From contig NZ_JADEWH010000006.1 in the NCBI RefSeq assembly GCF_015207755.1, forward strand, positions 186,001-250,000: DNA of 64,000 bases, given 5' to 3'. Position numbers and translations under genes: made by a program. Of the stretch, positions 1 through 7,277 are shown in pieces. Positions within the stretch are counted from its first letter, which is position 1; each line of letters opens with the position of its first letter. Under the pieces are notes generated by a model. The model saw only the letters and a list, made by a program, of their open reading frames with translations. It was not told the origin of the DNA and did not search any database. This DNA comes from Nodularia sp. LEGE 06071. Its GTDB lineage: Bacteria > Cyanobacteriota > Cyanobacteriia > Cyanobacteriales > Nostocaceae.

Positions 1-34
1 TGAGCCGACTATCTGTTTTTGCTTCAGCTTTCAT
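1..34 (-). CDS. 5' end of a divergent gene, possibly a regulator of azoR (partial)
   Basis: On the minus strand an ATG at 34-32 opens a frame (MKAEAKTDSRL...) that runs off the left edge without a stop. It lies divergent from the azoreductase gene. Such reductases are often paired with HxlR/YodB-type regulators, so a regulator is a reasonable guess, but only 11 residues are visible. There is no clear Shine-Dalgarno sequence, so even the start is uncertain. Confidence 0.3.
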   Translation of the reverse strand, partial: MKAEAKTDSRL

Positions 35-37
35 AGT

Positions 38-77
38 TACTTTTTAGTAAGTACCGTACTTTTTAGTGCCTACTTTT
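38..77. promoter_or_regulatory. Repeated operator-like motif upstream of azoR
   Basis: The 11-mer TACTTTTTAGT occurs at 38-48 and again at 57-67, a 19-bp period, and a partial third copy (TACTTTT) follows at 71-77. The repeats lie between the azoreductase gene and the divergent partial frame. Phased direct repeats in such a spacer fit the binding site of a dimeric regulator. The motif is seen directly; its function is inferred. Confidence 0.4.
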
Positions 78-182
78 CATATTAACTATAATTGATTTAA
101 AGTCTATTCAGTAAGTTTTTTACACATTCACCTTGAAGCTGTTTTGTACCCATTAGCATAGTTTCTGTGGGCAAGTTTTTCT

Positions 183-806
183 ATGGCAAATATCCTTCAC
201 ATTGATGCTAGTCCCCGTGGTGAACGTTCTATTTCGCGGGCGCTATCCTATGAGTTGATCACTTCTTGGAAAGAGACTCATTTGGGGGTGACAGTTACTT
301 ATCGGGATTTAGGTCGCAGTCCTGTTCCCCATGTAGATGAATCATGGATTGCTGCTGCTTTTACACCACCTGATGCACGCACGCCTGAATTGAATGAAGC
401 AATTAAGCTGTCTGACAGTCTAGTTGATGAGTTCCTCGCAGCTGACCGCTATGTTTTTGGTGTGCCAATGTATAACTTGAGTATACCTTCTACTTTCAAA
501 GCTTATATTGACCAAATTGTCAGGGCTGGTAAGACTTTTGCCGTTACTGAGAATGGTTACCAAGGTTTAGTAGATAGCAGCAAGAAGGTACTAATAATTA
601 CTTCTCGTGGTGGTACTTTTCCGGCAGGAACGCCCTACGAAGCTTATGATCACCAAGTCCCCTATCTTCGCACCATTTTGGGTTTTATGGGACTCACAGA
701 TGTGACTTTTATCCATGCTGATAGTCTGAATTTGGGTGATGAAGCTCGTCAAAATTCTATAGCCGCAGCTAAGGATGCGATCGCTCAAGCCGTAAATAGT
801 TGGTAA
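183..806 (+). CDS. azoR: FMN-dependent NADH-azoreductase
   Basis: This is a 207-aa flavodoxin-like quinone/azo reductase. It transfers two electrons from NADH through bound FMN to quinones or azo compounds, in the cytosol. The N-terminus MANILHIDASPRGERSISR carries the FMN-phosphate loop (SPRGERSIS), and VFGVPMYNLSIPSTFKAYID (about residues 91-110) and TSRGG (about 140) are typical AzoR flavin contacts. The length matches the family. It stands alone, with a repeated operator-like motif upstream, which suggests induction by electrophiles or quinones. The family assignment is firm; the physiological substrate is unknown. Confidence 0.9.
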   Translation: MANILHIDASPRGERSISRALSYELITSWKETHLGVTVTYRDLGRSPVPHVDESWIAAAFTPPDARTPELNEAIKLSDSLVDEFLAADRYVFGVPMYNLSIPSTFKAYIDQIVRAGKTFAVTENGYQGLVDSSKKVLIITSRGGTFPAGTPYEAYDHQVPYLRTILGFMGLTDVTFIHADSLNLGDEARQNSIAAAKDAIAQAVNSW

Positions 807-919
807 ATAACTAATATTTGGCTTTAAGTGCGAATTCGCATATACCTGTGACATACAGTACAATTACTCTCATCACCCAGTATGAATTGTGTGATCGTGT
901 AAATTAGTTTAAGTAATTT

Positions 920-1513
920 ATGAAACTTTTGTTCACTGGTACTTTTCTCGGCACGGCGATCGCACTAACACCCCTAGCAGCTAATGCGGCAGTTTTTTCT
1001 TTCACCAGTACCCTAAATGGTAATCAACAGGTTCCCTCCCCAGTTAGTACAACTGGTTTAGGCACAGCAACAGGTACACTCACTGGTGACCCTGGTAGTT
1101 GGGTTTTTGAATATGAAGTCAGTTACTCGGATTTACAGGGTGTCATAGCTGCACCATATGCACACATCCATAACGCCCCAACCGGTCAAAACGGAGGTGT
1201 TGTTCACGATCTTGATAATGCCAACATTGCTCCCATTGCAGGTAGCAGTTCTGGGACAATTATCGGAGATTGGCGGTTTGATGATGCTAGCGCACCTTTG
1301 ACAGATGTATTAGCTCAAGAATTATTGAACGGTAACGCCTACTTCAATATCCACACAGATACTTTCCCTAGCGGTGAAATTCGTGGACAAATTCTAGCTG
1401 CGCCCGTGTCTGTTCCTGAACCGACATCAATTTTAGGCTTATTGGCTTTTGGTGCTTTGGGTGCAGGTTGGCAATTGAAAAATCAGAAAAATAAGCATCA
1501 ATTAATCGGCTAA
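920..1513 (+). CDS. CHRD domain protein with PEP-CTERM sorting signal
   Basis: This 197-aa exported protein has an N-terminal signal peptide (MKLLFTGTFLGTAIALTPLAANA). A CHRD domain follows at about residues 24-160, recognised by the opening LNGNQQVP, the histidines in AHIHNAP, and the closing NIHTDTFPSGEIRGQI. The C-terminus holds VPEPTSILGLLAFGALGAGW followed by basic residues, a PEP-CTERM tripartite signal of the kind handled by exosortase systems. CHRD domains occur in chordin and in bacterial surface proteins, and their biochemical role is not settled. It is probably a cell-envelope or matrix protein. A good terminator hairpin follows the stop. Confidence 0.85.
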   Translation: MKLLFTGTFLGTAIALTPLAANAAVFSFTSTLNGNQQVPSPVSTTGLGTATGTLTGDPGSWVFEYEVSYSDLQGVIAAPYAHIHNAPTGQNGGVVHDLDNANIAPIAGSSSGTIIGDWRFDDASAPLTDVLAQELLNGNAYFNIHTDTFPSGEIRGQILAAPVSVPEPTSILGLLAFGALGAGWQLKNQKNKHQLIG

Positions 1514-1554
1514 GTTCTCAAAATTAGCGTAAAAGTAAGTTCATAATAGATACT

Positions 1555-1581
1555 GCCTCTAGATATTTTCTAGGGGCTTTT
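1555..1581 (+). terminator. Rho-independent terminator after the CHRD gene
   Basis: A 9-bp stem (GCCTCTAGA at 1555-1563 pairing with TCTAGGGGC at 1569-1577, one G-U pair) with a 5-nt loop is followed by TTTT. It lies 42 bp after the CHRD protein's stop. Confidence 0.75.
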
Positions 1582-1628
1582 ATGAATAAATAGAATGATT
1601 GTGCTGCCAAAACTTCGCTCTCAACTCA

Positions 1629-2132
1629 CTAAATTTGCAATGCCTTAAACCATTTGCTCACAACTGTATTAATGGTTTGTTTGATTTGATGTTTGCGATA
1701 CCATTTTTGAAAAGCCATTTCGTACTCTTCACCTTTAGTTTGAAAGGTATTCCAAACATCTAGCCCTAATGTCAATCCACAAAATACTAAAAAATACAAT
1801 GACCAAGTAAGACCGCCACCACCGACTAAATCCAGCAGCATCACAAAACTGTTAATAATTGCATAATTACCAACACGTTTCTTAAATCTTCCTATACGGT
1901 AGGAACTAAACGCTTGCCTTTGTTGGATTTCGCTATGTTGCGATCGCCAATCGATTTCTGCTAAATTCAGACAATCTGGTGATATATCTAACTCTGTAGC
2001 AATTTCCACCAGTTGCTCATAAGAAAATTCTTTATCTTGGTTATCAGCTTGACGAGCGATCGCTAATTGGAGAATTCGCTGCACATCATCTTGGCTATAA
2101 GAACGAAGGCTCTGAGGTTCAAATGCCGTCAT
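1629..2132 (-). CDS. 2TM domain-containing membrane protein
   Basis: The protein has 167 aa. Residues 1-75 are soluble and helical, starting with a segment (SQDDVQRILQLAIARQ) common in cyanobacterial proteins of this type. A basic stretch (GRFKKRVGNYAIINSF) then leads into two membrane helices at about 95-135, in the pattern of the 2TM family. The C-terminal tail is basic and amphipathic. It is an inner-membrane protein of unknown function, convergent with the CHRD gene, with no operon partner. The related domain occurs fused to histidine kinases in other bacteria, but nothing here proves signalling. Confidence 0.7.
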   Translation of the reverse strand: MTAFEPQSLRSYSQDDVQRILQLAIARQADNQDKEFSYEQLVEIATELDISPDCLNLAEIDWRSQHSEIQQRQAFSSYRIGRFKKRVGNYAIINSFVMLLDLVGGGGLTWSLYFLVFCGLTLGLDVWNTFQTKGEEYEMAFQKWYRKHQIKQTINTVVSKWFKALQI

Positions 2133-2534
2133 AATTATTATCTCTTATTGTGACCTTTACTAACAGTTGGCAACCAGGTAGCTTTTACGCAGCTACATTT
2201 CTCGGAATTTGTTTGTACTATCCTTACATTAGCAAATTTAGCGGAAACAAAAAGAAGCCCCTAGTCTGAAAAGAAGTCCAGCGCGGGATGAATTTTTCGG
2301 CGATATGCCCACCCCACAAAATTTCTCAGATTGTATATGTGACATTTTTTGAGATTTTATGTTTAGCTAGGCTGGTTATGTATAATCGGAAACTGCTAAA
2401 CCGGGTTGTCTCTGATAAATAAACGAGATATGATGCCCCAATTGTCTACACGGTGAGCGCATTGTCAAGTCGATATAGTTTCAAATCGAGAAATTGCCAT
2501 TATTATTTATTATCAGAACTTGGTTTTTCAGCTT
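2133..2534. other. Intergenic, no gene seen
   Basis: This 400-bp spacer separates two divergent genes and holds no convincing ORF or RNA. It should contain both promoters, but I cannot assign -35/-10 boxes with confidence. Confidence 0.5.
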
Positions 2535-3893
2535 ATGCATATCTTATCAACCCAAAAACTCCGCTTTACATTAGGTTTTGCTACTTTATTGCTGGTGAGT
2601 GCAGCTAGTATTCGTTTATATCCGCAGTCAATAAATCAACAACAAATTCCCGAACATCAAGCTGAAAAGCCTTTATTAGTTACTCAGTCCCAAAATTATT
2701 TTTTAACTAAATCACAGATTTCACCTGCTGCAATTCAACCTATTCATAGACTAGGCACAATTGTTCAGAATCCTGTTATTCTTCCCCAGATATCTCCTCA
2801 AACTATCAGTCCAGAAAACACCTTTACATCTGAGCAAGATATAGCATCAATACCTGTAACTTATCCAGTCATCGATGAGTGGCAAAAATATAAATTTAGC
2901 ATTGAAGGTAGTCAGGTTTTAAGTCCGGGAAAACTACCAACGTCTAATATTAATTTTAATCAGAAAGATTTATTTAGCGTTCTTGTTAATACAAGAAAAT
3001 ATTTTCAAGACCACGCTTCCGAAGACCCAAACATTTTTCGTAAAGGGCTACTGGGTACACAAGGAGTAACTGTAGAAGATATTATCAAAACTTTAGATTT
3101 CATGATTACTGTATTAAGTGAGGATATTGCTAACAATCGCACCACCCGATTAGAAAATCCTGAATTTATTAACACCAATTTTCGAGTAATTAAATGGTCT
3201 GCCCATAATCCTCAGAACCAAAAGCAGAATCAAGTGCGAATTACAAAATATGCAGTATTTGAGCATACAGGTTCTCGCACCAAAACTTCTACTTACAATG
3301 TACCAATTTACAGTTTAAAAGAAGACAATATTACTGATAAATTTTACACGAGATATACCAAACAGGATGTTTTATCAGGTATTTATGAGCCTGGTGGTAA
3401 AGAACATGGTAGAGTCGAACCCCTGGCTTATTTAACCCGTGCTGGTTTAGAAGAAGCTTTAATGCAGGGAACAATCCTGATTAATTTTACCGATGGGACT
3501 CAAAGGTTTTTCAATGTGGATAGAAATAATGGTATTTCTTATGTGCAGGGATTAAAACCCACATCACAAAAGCGTTACTGGTACTTTAGACAAGTGGACG
3601 CTATCAAAGGCTATGGACATAATATCGATGCGAAAATTTCCATCAAGCCAGGAGTAACTTTTGCGGGAGATATCCTGAATATTGGATTAGGTAGAGTAGT
3701 CGTGATTGAACATACTAGAAATGGGCGGAAACAGTTGCAAATGGGAGTCATGGCGGATACAGGCGGAGCCTTTTTACCTAATCTGCATCAACTTGATTTC
3801 TTAGCAGGAACTTTTAAGAATCGACAAGAGTTTACGCAGCATATCCGCCAATTACCTGAGTATGCTACAGCTTATTTTCTCGTGAAAAAGTGA
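2535..3893 (+). CDS. Exported protein of unknown function
   Basis: This is 452 aa from the ATG at 2535; a TTG five codons upstream also keeps the frame open, but the ATG places the signal better. Residues 1-30 (MHILSTQKLRFTLGFATLLL...) form a signal peptide or anchor. A Gln/Pro/Ser-rich linker runs to about residue 110, followed by a folded region up to the end. Segments such as EPGGKEHGRVEPLAYLTRAG and VVVIEHTRNGRKQLQMGVMA look like a conserved globular domain, and the sequence near MADTGGAFLPNLHQLDFLAG resembles 3D/MltA-like murein-hydrolase folds with a conserved Asp. That likeness is weak. I do not recognise the family, and the envelope location is the only firm statement. Confidence 0.6.
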   Translation: MHILSTQKLRFTLGFATLLLVSAASIRLYPQSINQQQIPEHQAEKPLLVTQSQNYFLTKSQISPAAIQPIHRLGTIVQNPVILPQISPQTISPENTFTSEQDIASIPVTYPVIDEWQKYKFSIEGSQVLSPGKLPTSNINFNQKDLFSVLVNTRKYFQDHASEDPNIFRKGLLGTQGVTVEDIIKTLDFMITVLSEDIANNRTTRLENPEFINTNFRVIKWSAHNPQNQKQNQVRITKYAVFEHTGSRTKTSTYNVPIYSLKEDNITDKFYTRYTKQDVLSGIYEPGGKEHGRVEPLAYLTRAGLEEALMQGTILINFTDGTQRFFNVDRNNGISYVQGLKPTSQKRYWYFRQVDAIKGYGHNIDAKISIKPGVTFAGDILNIGLGRVVVIEHTRNGRKQLQMGVMADTGGAFLPNLHQLDFLAGTFKNRQEFTQHIRQLPEYATAYFLVKK

Positions 3894-3905
3894 TAACGAA
3901 CCCAA

Positions 3906-3938
3906 AGATCCCCAACTTCTTGAAGAAATCGGGGATCT
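3906..3938. repeat. 33-nt palindromic repeat unit
   Basis: AGATCCCC (3906-3913) and GGGGATCT (3931-3938) flank a core built around TTCTTGAAGAA, giving a near-perfect 33-nt palindrome with two mismatches. It lies just after a stop codon and could act as a terminator. The form is typical of palindromic units dispersed in cyanobacterial genomes. Confidence 0.65.
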
Positions 3939-3991
3939 GAACCTCTCGAATGTACGAAATTATCTGAAGTACAACTCAGGCGATGAATGAT

Positions 3992-4189
3992 TCAGAATGT
4001 ACCTCTAAATGCAGCATACGCCAGGGTAAAAATAATTGGGACTATGATCGGAATAATCACAATCAGTCCCGTTTTACCAAAGCGAATTTTTTGCCCATCT
4101 GCTTTTAAGAGACTAATTACAGATGCGGTAGCCATTGCAATCCAAATGCATCCAAAGATAATAAAAATTGTAAATGTTGAGTCATTCAT
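3992..4189 (-). CDS. Small two-helix membrane protein
   Basis: This is 65 aa from the ATG at 4189 (MNDSTFTIFIIFGCIWIAMA...). Two hydrophobic helices (about residues 6-25 and 41-60) flank a short polar loop (KADGQKIRFGKTG). The opposite strand is also open over the same stretch, but its product has no plausible membrane topology. The hydrophobic pattern supports this strand. The function is unknown. Confidence 0.5.
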   Translation of the reverse strand: MNDSTFTIFIIFGCIWIAMATASVISLLKADGQKIRFGKTGLIVIIPIIVPIIFTLAYAAFRGTF

Positions 4190-4389
4190 ATTCAAATAGT
4201 ACGTTTATACTGTACAATCATGGAGAGTAAGTTAATAACTTGTCAAGAATTGCATAAAAAAACTATGATTAAGCGATAGAAATCTATATAAACTCTGTCA
4301 AAACTTTTTAATAGCAATGATTCTAAATATTTTTATCAATTATATGTTAATTCACATAGACTATTGTATTACAAGCAGAGAGAAGAGGT

Positions 4390-4869
4390 ATGTTGAATAA
4401 ACTGATCAAATATTTTGTCTACGCAACAAAAGGGTATATTACAAAAACACAGCTAATTAAGTTTCTGTATTTAGCTGATCTTTACTCTGTTAAATGGACG
4501 GGAAACCAACTAACTGATCTAGATTGGTGTTATTATCAGTTTGGCCCTTGGAATGAGGGTATAGATGCGGCTTTAAATCAAATGAATGGGAAAGAGATTA
4601 TTCAAGAATCTCAGGAAAATGCAACATACATTAGGCCTGTGAATGAAGCCGCTCAGGTAGATGATTTGCAACTACCTATAAGTCTTAAGTTGGTGCTGGA
4701 TAATATTCGCAGAGAATGGGCTGGCGCAGATAAACTGAATCAGTTACTGGATTACGTGTATACAACTGCTCCCATGCTGGAAGTCAAAAATATGCATCAG
4801 CCAGGAGAAAAAGTTAAACTCAACTTACAGGCAGAAAGAGCAAAATTAGTCAGTGAATTAGGATTGTAA
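4390..4869 (+). CDS. Panacea-domain (PanA/DUF4065) antitoxin
   Basis: The 159-aa protein starts at an ATG with a purine-rich site (AGAGAAGAGG) 1 to 10 bases upstream. The first 75 residues carry the Panacea pattern: LIKYFVYATKGYITKTQLIKFLYLADLY, then YYQFGPWNEGIDAALNQM, where the conserved Y-x-F/Y-GPW turn is plain. Panacea domains act as promiscuous antitoxins in two-gene modules (PanAT), neutralising unrelated toxins. The next gene starts one base after the stop codon and looks like a PemK/MazF-type toxin, so the pair is most likely a toxin-antitoxin operon. The antitoxin comes first, as is usual for type II systems. Confidence 0.8.
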   Translation: MLNKLIKYFVYATKGYITKTQLIKFLYLADLYSVKWTGNQLTDLDWCYYQFGPWNEGIDAALNQMNGKEIIQESQENATYIRPVNEAAQVDDLQLPISLKLVLDNIRREWAGADKLNQLLDYVYTTAPMLEVKNMHQPGEKVKLNLQAERAKLVSELGL

Positions 4870-4870
4870 A

Positions 4871-5473
4871 GTGGCTGGACAAAGACCTCGACAAGGTTGG
4901 ATATATTTGATAAATCCCTATAGGGTGTCTCTTCGTTGCCAATTGGGTCATGTCCATATTTATAATTTAGATGAGCCAAGTGAAGTAGAATGTCAAACTT
5001 GCAGTGAGAATATTAATTCCAGCAGGGTTTTTAGAGGGAAACATCCTTATATCATCTGGACAAGTGATCAATTTCAAGATGAATCAGGATATATAGCAAC
5101 GTTTTCTGTTATTCCTCTGACTTCACAAGTAACATTTAACGGTTTACCAACCACATATCCAATTAACTCTACAAGTAGAAATAGTTTGGATAAAAAATCC
5201 TACGCTTTAGTTCATCAAATTTGTACTGTTGATGCTAATTGCTTTAAAGACACATCAGCCAATTGGTTAGACAGAATTGGACAATTGGATCAAGCTGATA
5301 AAAAAGCAGTAGAAGAACGATTAAAGTATTTTTTAAATATTCAAGACAATCCGAGTGAAGACTGGTTCGCGCAAAATGCATCTCCAGAACTTTTAAAAAA
5401 AGTCTTTGATTATTTACCTGAAGATACAAAAAATTTAGCAATAGAAGAATTAATCAACAATTTAGGCTCATAA
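4871..5473 (+). CDS. PemK/MazF-like toxin with an inserted Cys/His zinc-ribbon-like loop
   Basis: This is 200 aa from a GTG one base after the antitoxin stop. The opening QRPRQGWIYLINP matches the first strand of the MazF/PemK SH3-like barrel. HPYIIWTSDQFQD and FSVIPLTSQ correspond to the 'RPxLVISxD' and 'ViPiTS' strands, and SYALVHQICTVDANCF plus WLDRIGQLDQADKKAVEERL to the closing 'QirtvD...rl G.l' segment. Between strands one and two is an insertion of about 35 residues with Cys23, His27/His29, Cys41 and Cys44, a plausible metal site. The canonical RP pair reads HP. A further 40-residue acidic tail follows. The predicted activity is ribosome-independent mRNA cleavage; this is inference from the fold. 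Confidence 0.7.
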   Translation: MAGQRPRQGWIYLINPYRVSLRCQLGHVHIYNLDEPSEVECQTCSENINSSRVFRGKHPYIIWTSDQFQDESGYIATFSVIPLTSQVTFNGLPTTYPINSTSRNSLDKKSYALVHQICTVDANCFKDTSANWLDRIGQLDQADKKAVEERLKYFLNIQDNPSEDWFAQNASPELLKKVFDYLPEDTKNLAIEELINNLGS

Positions 5474-5666
5474 TACATAGCTATTTATCACTGATAAATT
5501 TATCGCACCACTTGTTTAATTACTCTATTCTTGTGGTGATTGAGCAGAGTTGAAGTGTTGCTTCCCTCTCAGGTCTAAATACACGCTAGTTTCCCGAATA
5601 CCGAAAATTTATATTTCGGACATGAATTTGTCAACAGTGATAAATAATCAGTTAATGTATAAAAAA

Positions 5667-5739
5667 CGAGCGCGGAGGGATTTGAACCCCCGACCCACAG
5701 AACCGGAATCTGTTGCTCTATCCACTGAGCTACGCGCCC
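5667..5739 (-). tRNA. tRNA-Arg (anticodon CCG)
   Basis: Read on the minus strand, a full cloverleaf folds. The acceptor stem GGGCGCG pairs with CGCGCTC (one G-U). The D-arm reads GCTCAGTGGATAGAGC. The anticodon stem ACAGA/TCTGT encloses the loop TTCCGGT, giving anticodon CCG (codon CGG, Arg). The T-arm is CGGGGGTTCAAATCCCTCCG-like with the TTCAAAT loop. CCA is not encoded. It sits downstream of the M23 gene on the same strand. Confidence 0.95.
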
Positions 5740-5765
5740 TAACATTACCCAATTATAGCACGACT

Positions 5766-6950
5766 TTAGAAATAATCAGCAGGGTTAACGGGTGTACCAT
5801 TGCGACGCACTTCAAAATGCAGGTGAGGCCCAGTAGATAAACCGGTGGAACCCACAGCCGCGATCGCTTGTCCTCGTTCTACAGATTGTCCTTCCCCAAC
5901 ATACAAGTCGCTGGCGTGTGCATACAATGTAGCCATATCTTGACCGTGATCGATAATTACAGTTCTGCCATAACCGCCGTACCAACCCGCAAAAATCACG
6001 TTTCCGGAATCGGCGGCTCTAATTTTACTACCATGACTAGCGGCAAAATCTAACCCGGAATGAAAGCGACGATATCCCAAAATCGGATGTATCCGCCAAC
6101 CAAAGGCGCTGCTAGTACCGGCGTTGCTAGGAAAAGCTAATATCCCAGTTCCCCGAATCAGAATGTTTCTCTGACTGTTGGCTTTGGCTTGAGCTTCTGC
6201 CACTTTGTTTTGAATCAAGACTTCTAAATTTTGAGAATCTCGATCAAGCTGGTTTTGTGCGGCTTCTAAAGCCAGGCGATCGCCATTTAAACGGAGAATT
6301 AATTCTGATTGGGATTCCGCCTGAATTTGATAATCGGTTTTTTGTACCAATAACTGCTGACGAATCAAAGCAATTTCGTTTTTTTGCTGTTCTACTGCCG
6401 TTTTTTGCTGATTAATCAGGTTTGCTTGGAGGTTCAGTTTCGCTAAAATCTTTTGGTCAGCTTGATAGACTAACTTTAGTTGACGACGACGGCTGATAAA
6501 GTCGCTGATATTTTGGCTTTGTAGCAACACAGCCCATCCTTGCGAAGCAGGCGATCGCTGAAGATATCGCAACCTAGCCACCGTTGCTGTGCGACTTTTG
6601 GCATAATCACTTTCTGTAACAACTAAATCTGCTTCTAATTCTTGGAGGTTTTCCGTAGCCTGCCGTAATCGTAACTCACTATCTTGAATATAAGTATTTG
6701 TAGTTTCTAAGTTTTGCTTTAAACCAGTCAGTCGTTTTTCTGCTGCTTCTTGCAAATTAGTTAGGCGATCGCGCTGCTGAATTGTCTTTTCGCGCTCTTG
6801 ATTAATTTGTTGCTGCTGTTGTTTAAGAGTATCAATTGATGTGGCGGTAGTTGCAGATCCTGGGAGCCATGCAAAGGTAATGCACACAATACAGCATAAT
6901 GCCAGACATAACTGAAATAATCGGGTGTTTGGGAAAAATAGCGATCTCAT
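5766..6950 (-). CDS. Murein hydrolase activator / M23 metallopeptidase with coiled coil (EnvC-like)
   Basis: The protein has 394 aa. The signal peptide (MRSLFFPNTRLFQLCLALCC...) is followed by a long coiled coil at about residues 40-260, rich in Gln, Glu and Leu. A C-terminal LytM/M23 domain lies at about 285-394. Its zinc ligands are present: HSGLDFA (H-x(3)-D), and HLHFEV near the end (H-x-H), with a further His in LYAHAS. It could therefore be an active endopeptidase rather than a degenerate activator. Proteins of this layout work in the periplasm on septal peptidoglycan, alongside amidases needed for cell-cell communication in filamentous strains. The specific partner is not known here. 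Confidence 0.85.
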   Translation of the reverse strand: MRSLFFPNTRLFQLCLALCCIVCITFAWLPGSATTATSIDTLKQQQQQINQEREKTIQQRDRLTNLQEAAEKRLTGLKQNLETTNTYIQDSELRLRQATENLQELEADLVVTESDYAKSRTATVARLRYLQRSPASQGWAVLLQSQNISDFISRRRQLKLVYQADQKILAKLNLQANLINQQKTAVEQQKNEIALIRQQLLVQKTDYQIQAESQSELILRLNGDRLALEAAQNQLDRDSQNLEVLIQNKVAEAQAKANSQRNILIRGTGILAFPSNAGTSSAFGWRIHPILGYRRFHSGLDFAASHGSKIRAADSGNVIFAGWYGGYGRTVIIDHGQDMATLYAHASDLYVGEGQSVERGQAIAAVGSTGLSTGPHLHFEVRRNGTPVNPADYF

Positions 6951-7277
6951 GCTGTTGATTTAGGCAATTGCAGGCATCAACAGCATTATTCCCCAAACTT
7001 GGCAAATTCTAACACGATCAAATTTCCCTCCTCGCTGGCTTGCAGTGTACACTCAGCGAAGAACCTCACCCTGGTTTGGCGATAAAAAACCTGTCCCTCC
7101 CCTTAGCAACTATCCATTACCCACAAAATTCTTAACCATCTTGAAACCTTTATTTTGTAGAGAATTGAAAACGTAGGTTTAAGCCTTTGCGATTTGGTGA
7201 GCTATAACTCTCGCAAATTTTCAGAAAGATCCCGGTAATGGATAGCAAGGGAGGAAGGGAGACAAGCCTTTAGTAGT
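6951..7277. other. Intergenic, nothing assigned
   Basis: This spacer lies between two genes on the minus strand, downstream of clpB and upstream of the M23 gene. No ORF, RNA or clear terminator was found. Confidence 0.4.

Noticed and set aside
591-863. Minus-strand ORF across the azoR 3' end
   Set aside because: It is antisense to a solid gene and has no domain or ribosome site.
3987-4199. Plus-strand ORF opposite the small two-helix protein
   Set aside because: Its product shows no coherent hydrophobic pattern, while the minus-strand frame has two clear helices.
5550-5840. Plus-strand frame of 96 codons with RARRDLNPRPTEPES
   Set aside because: It is the translated complement of the tRNA-Arg gene, a frequent false protein in databases.
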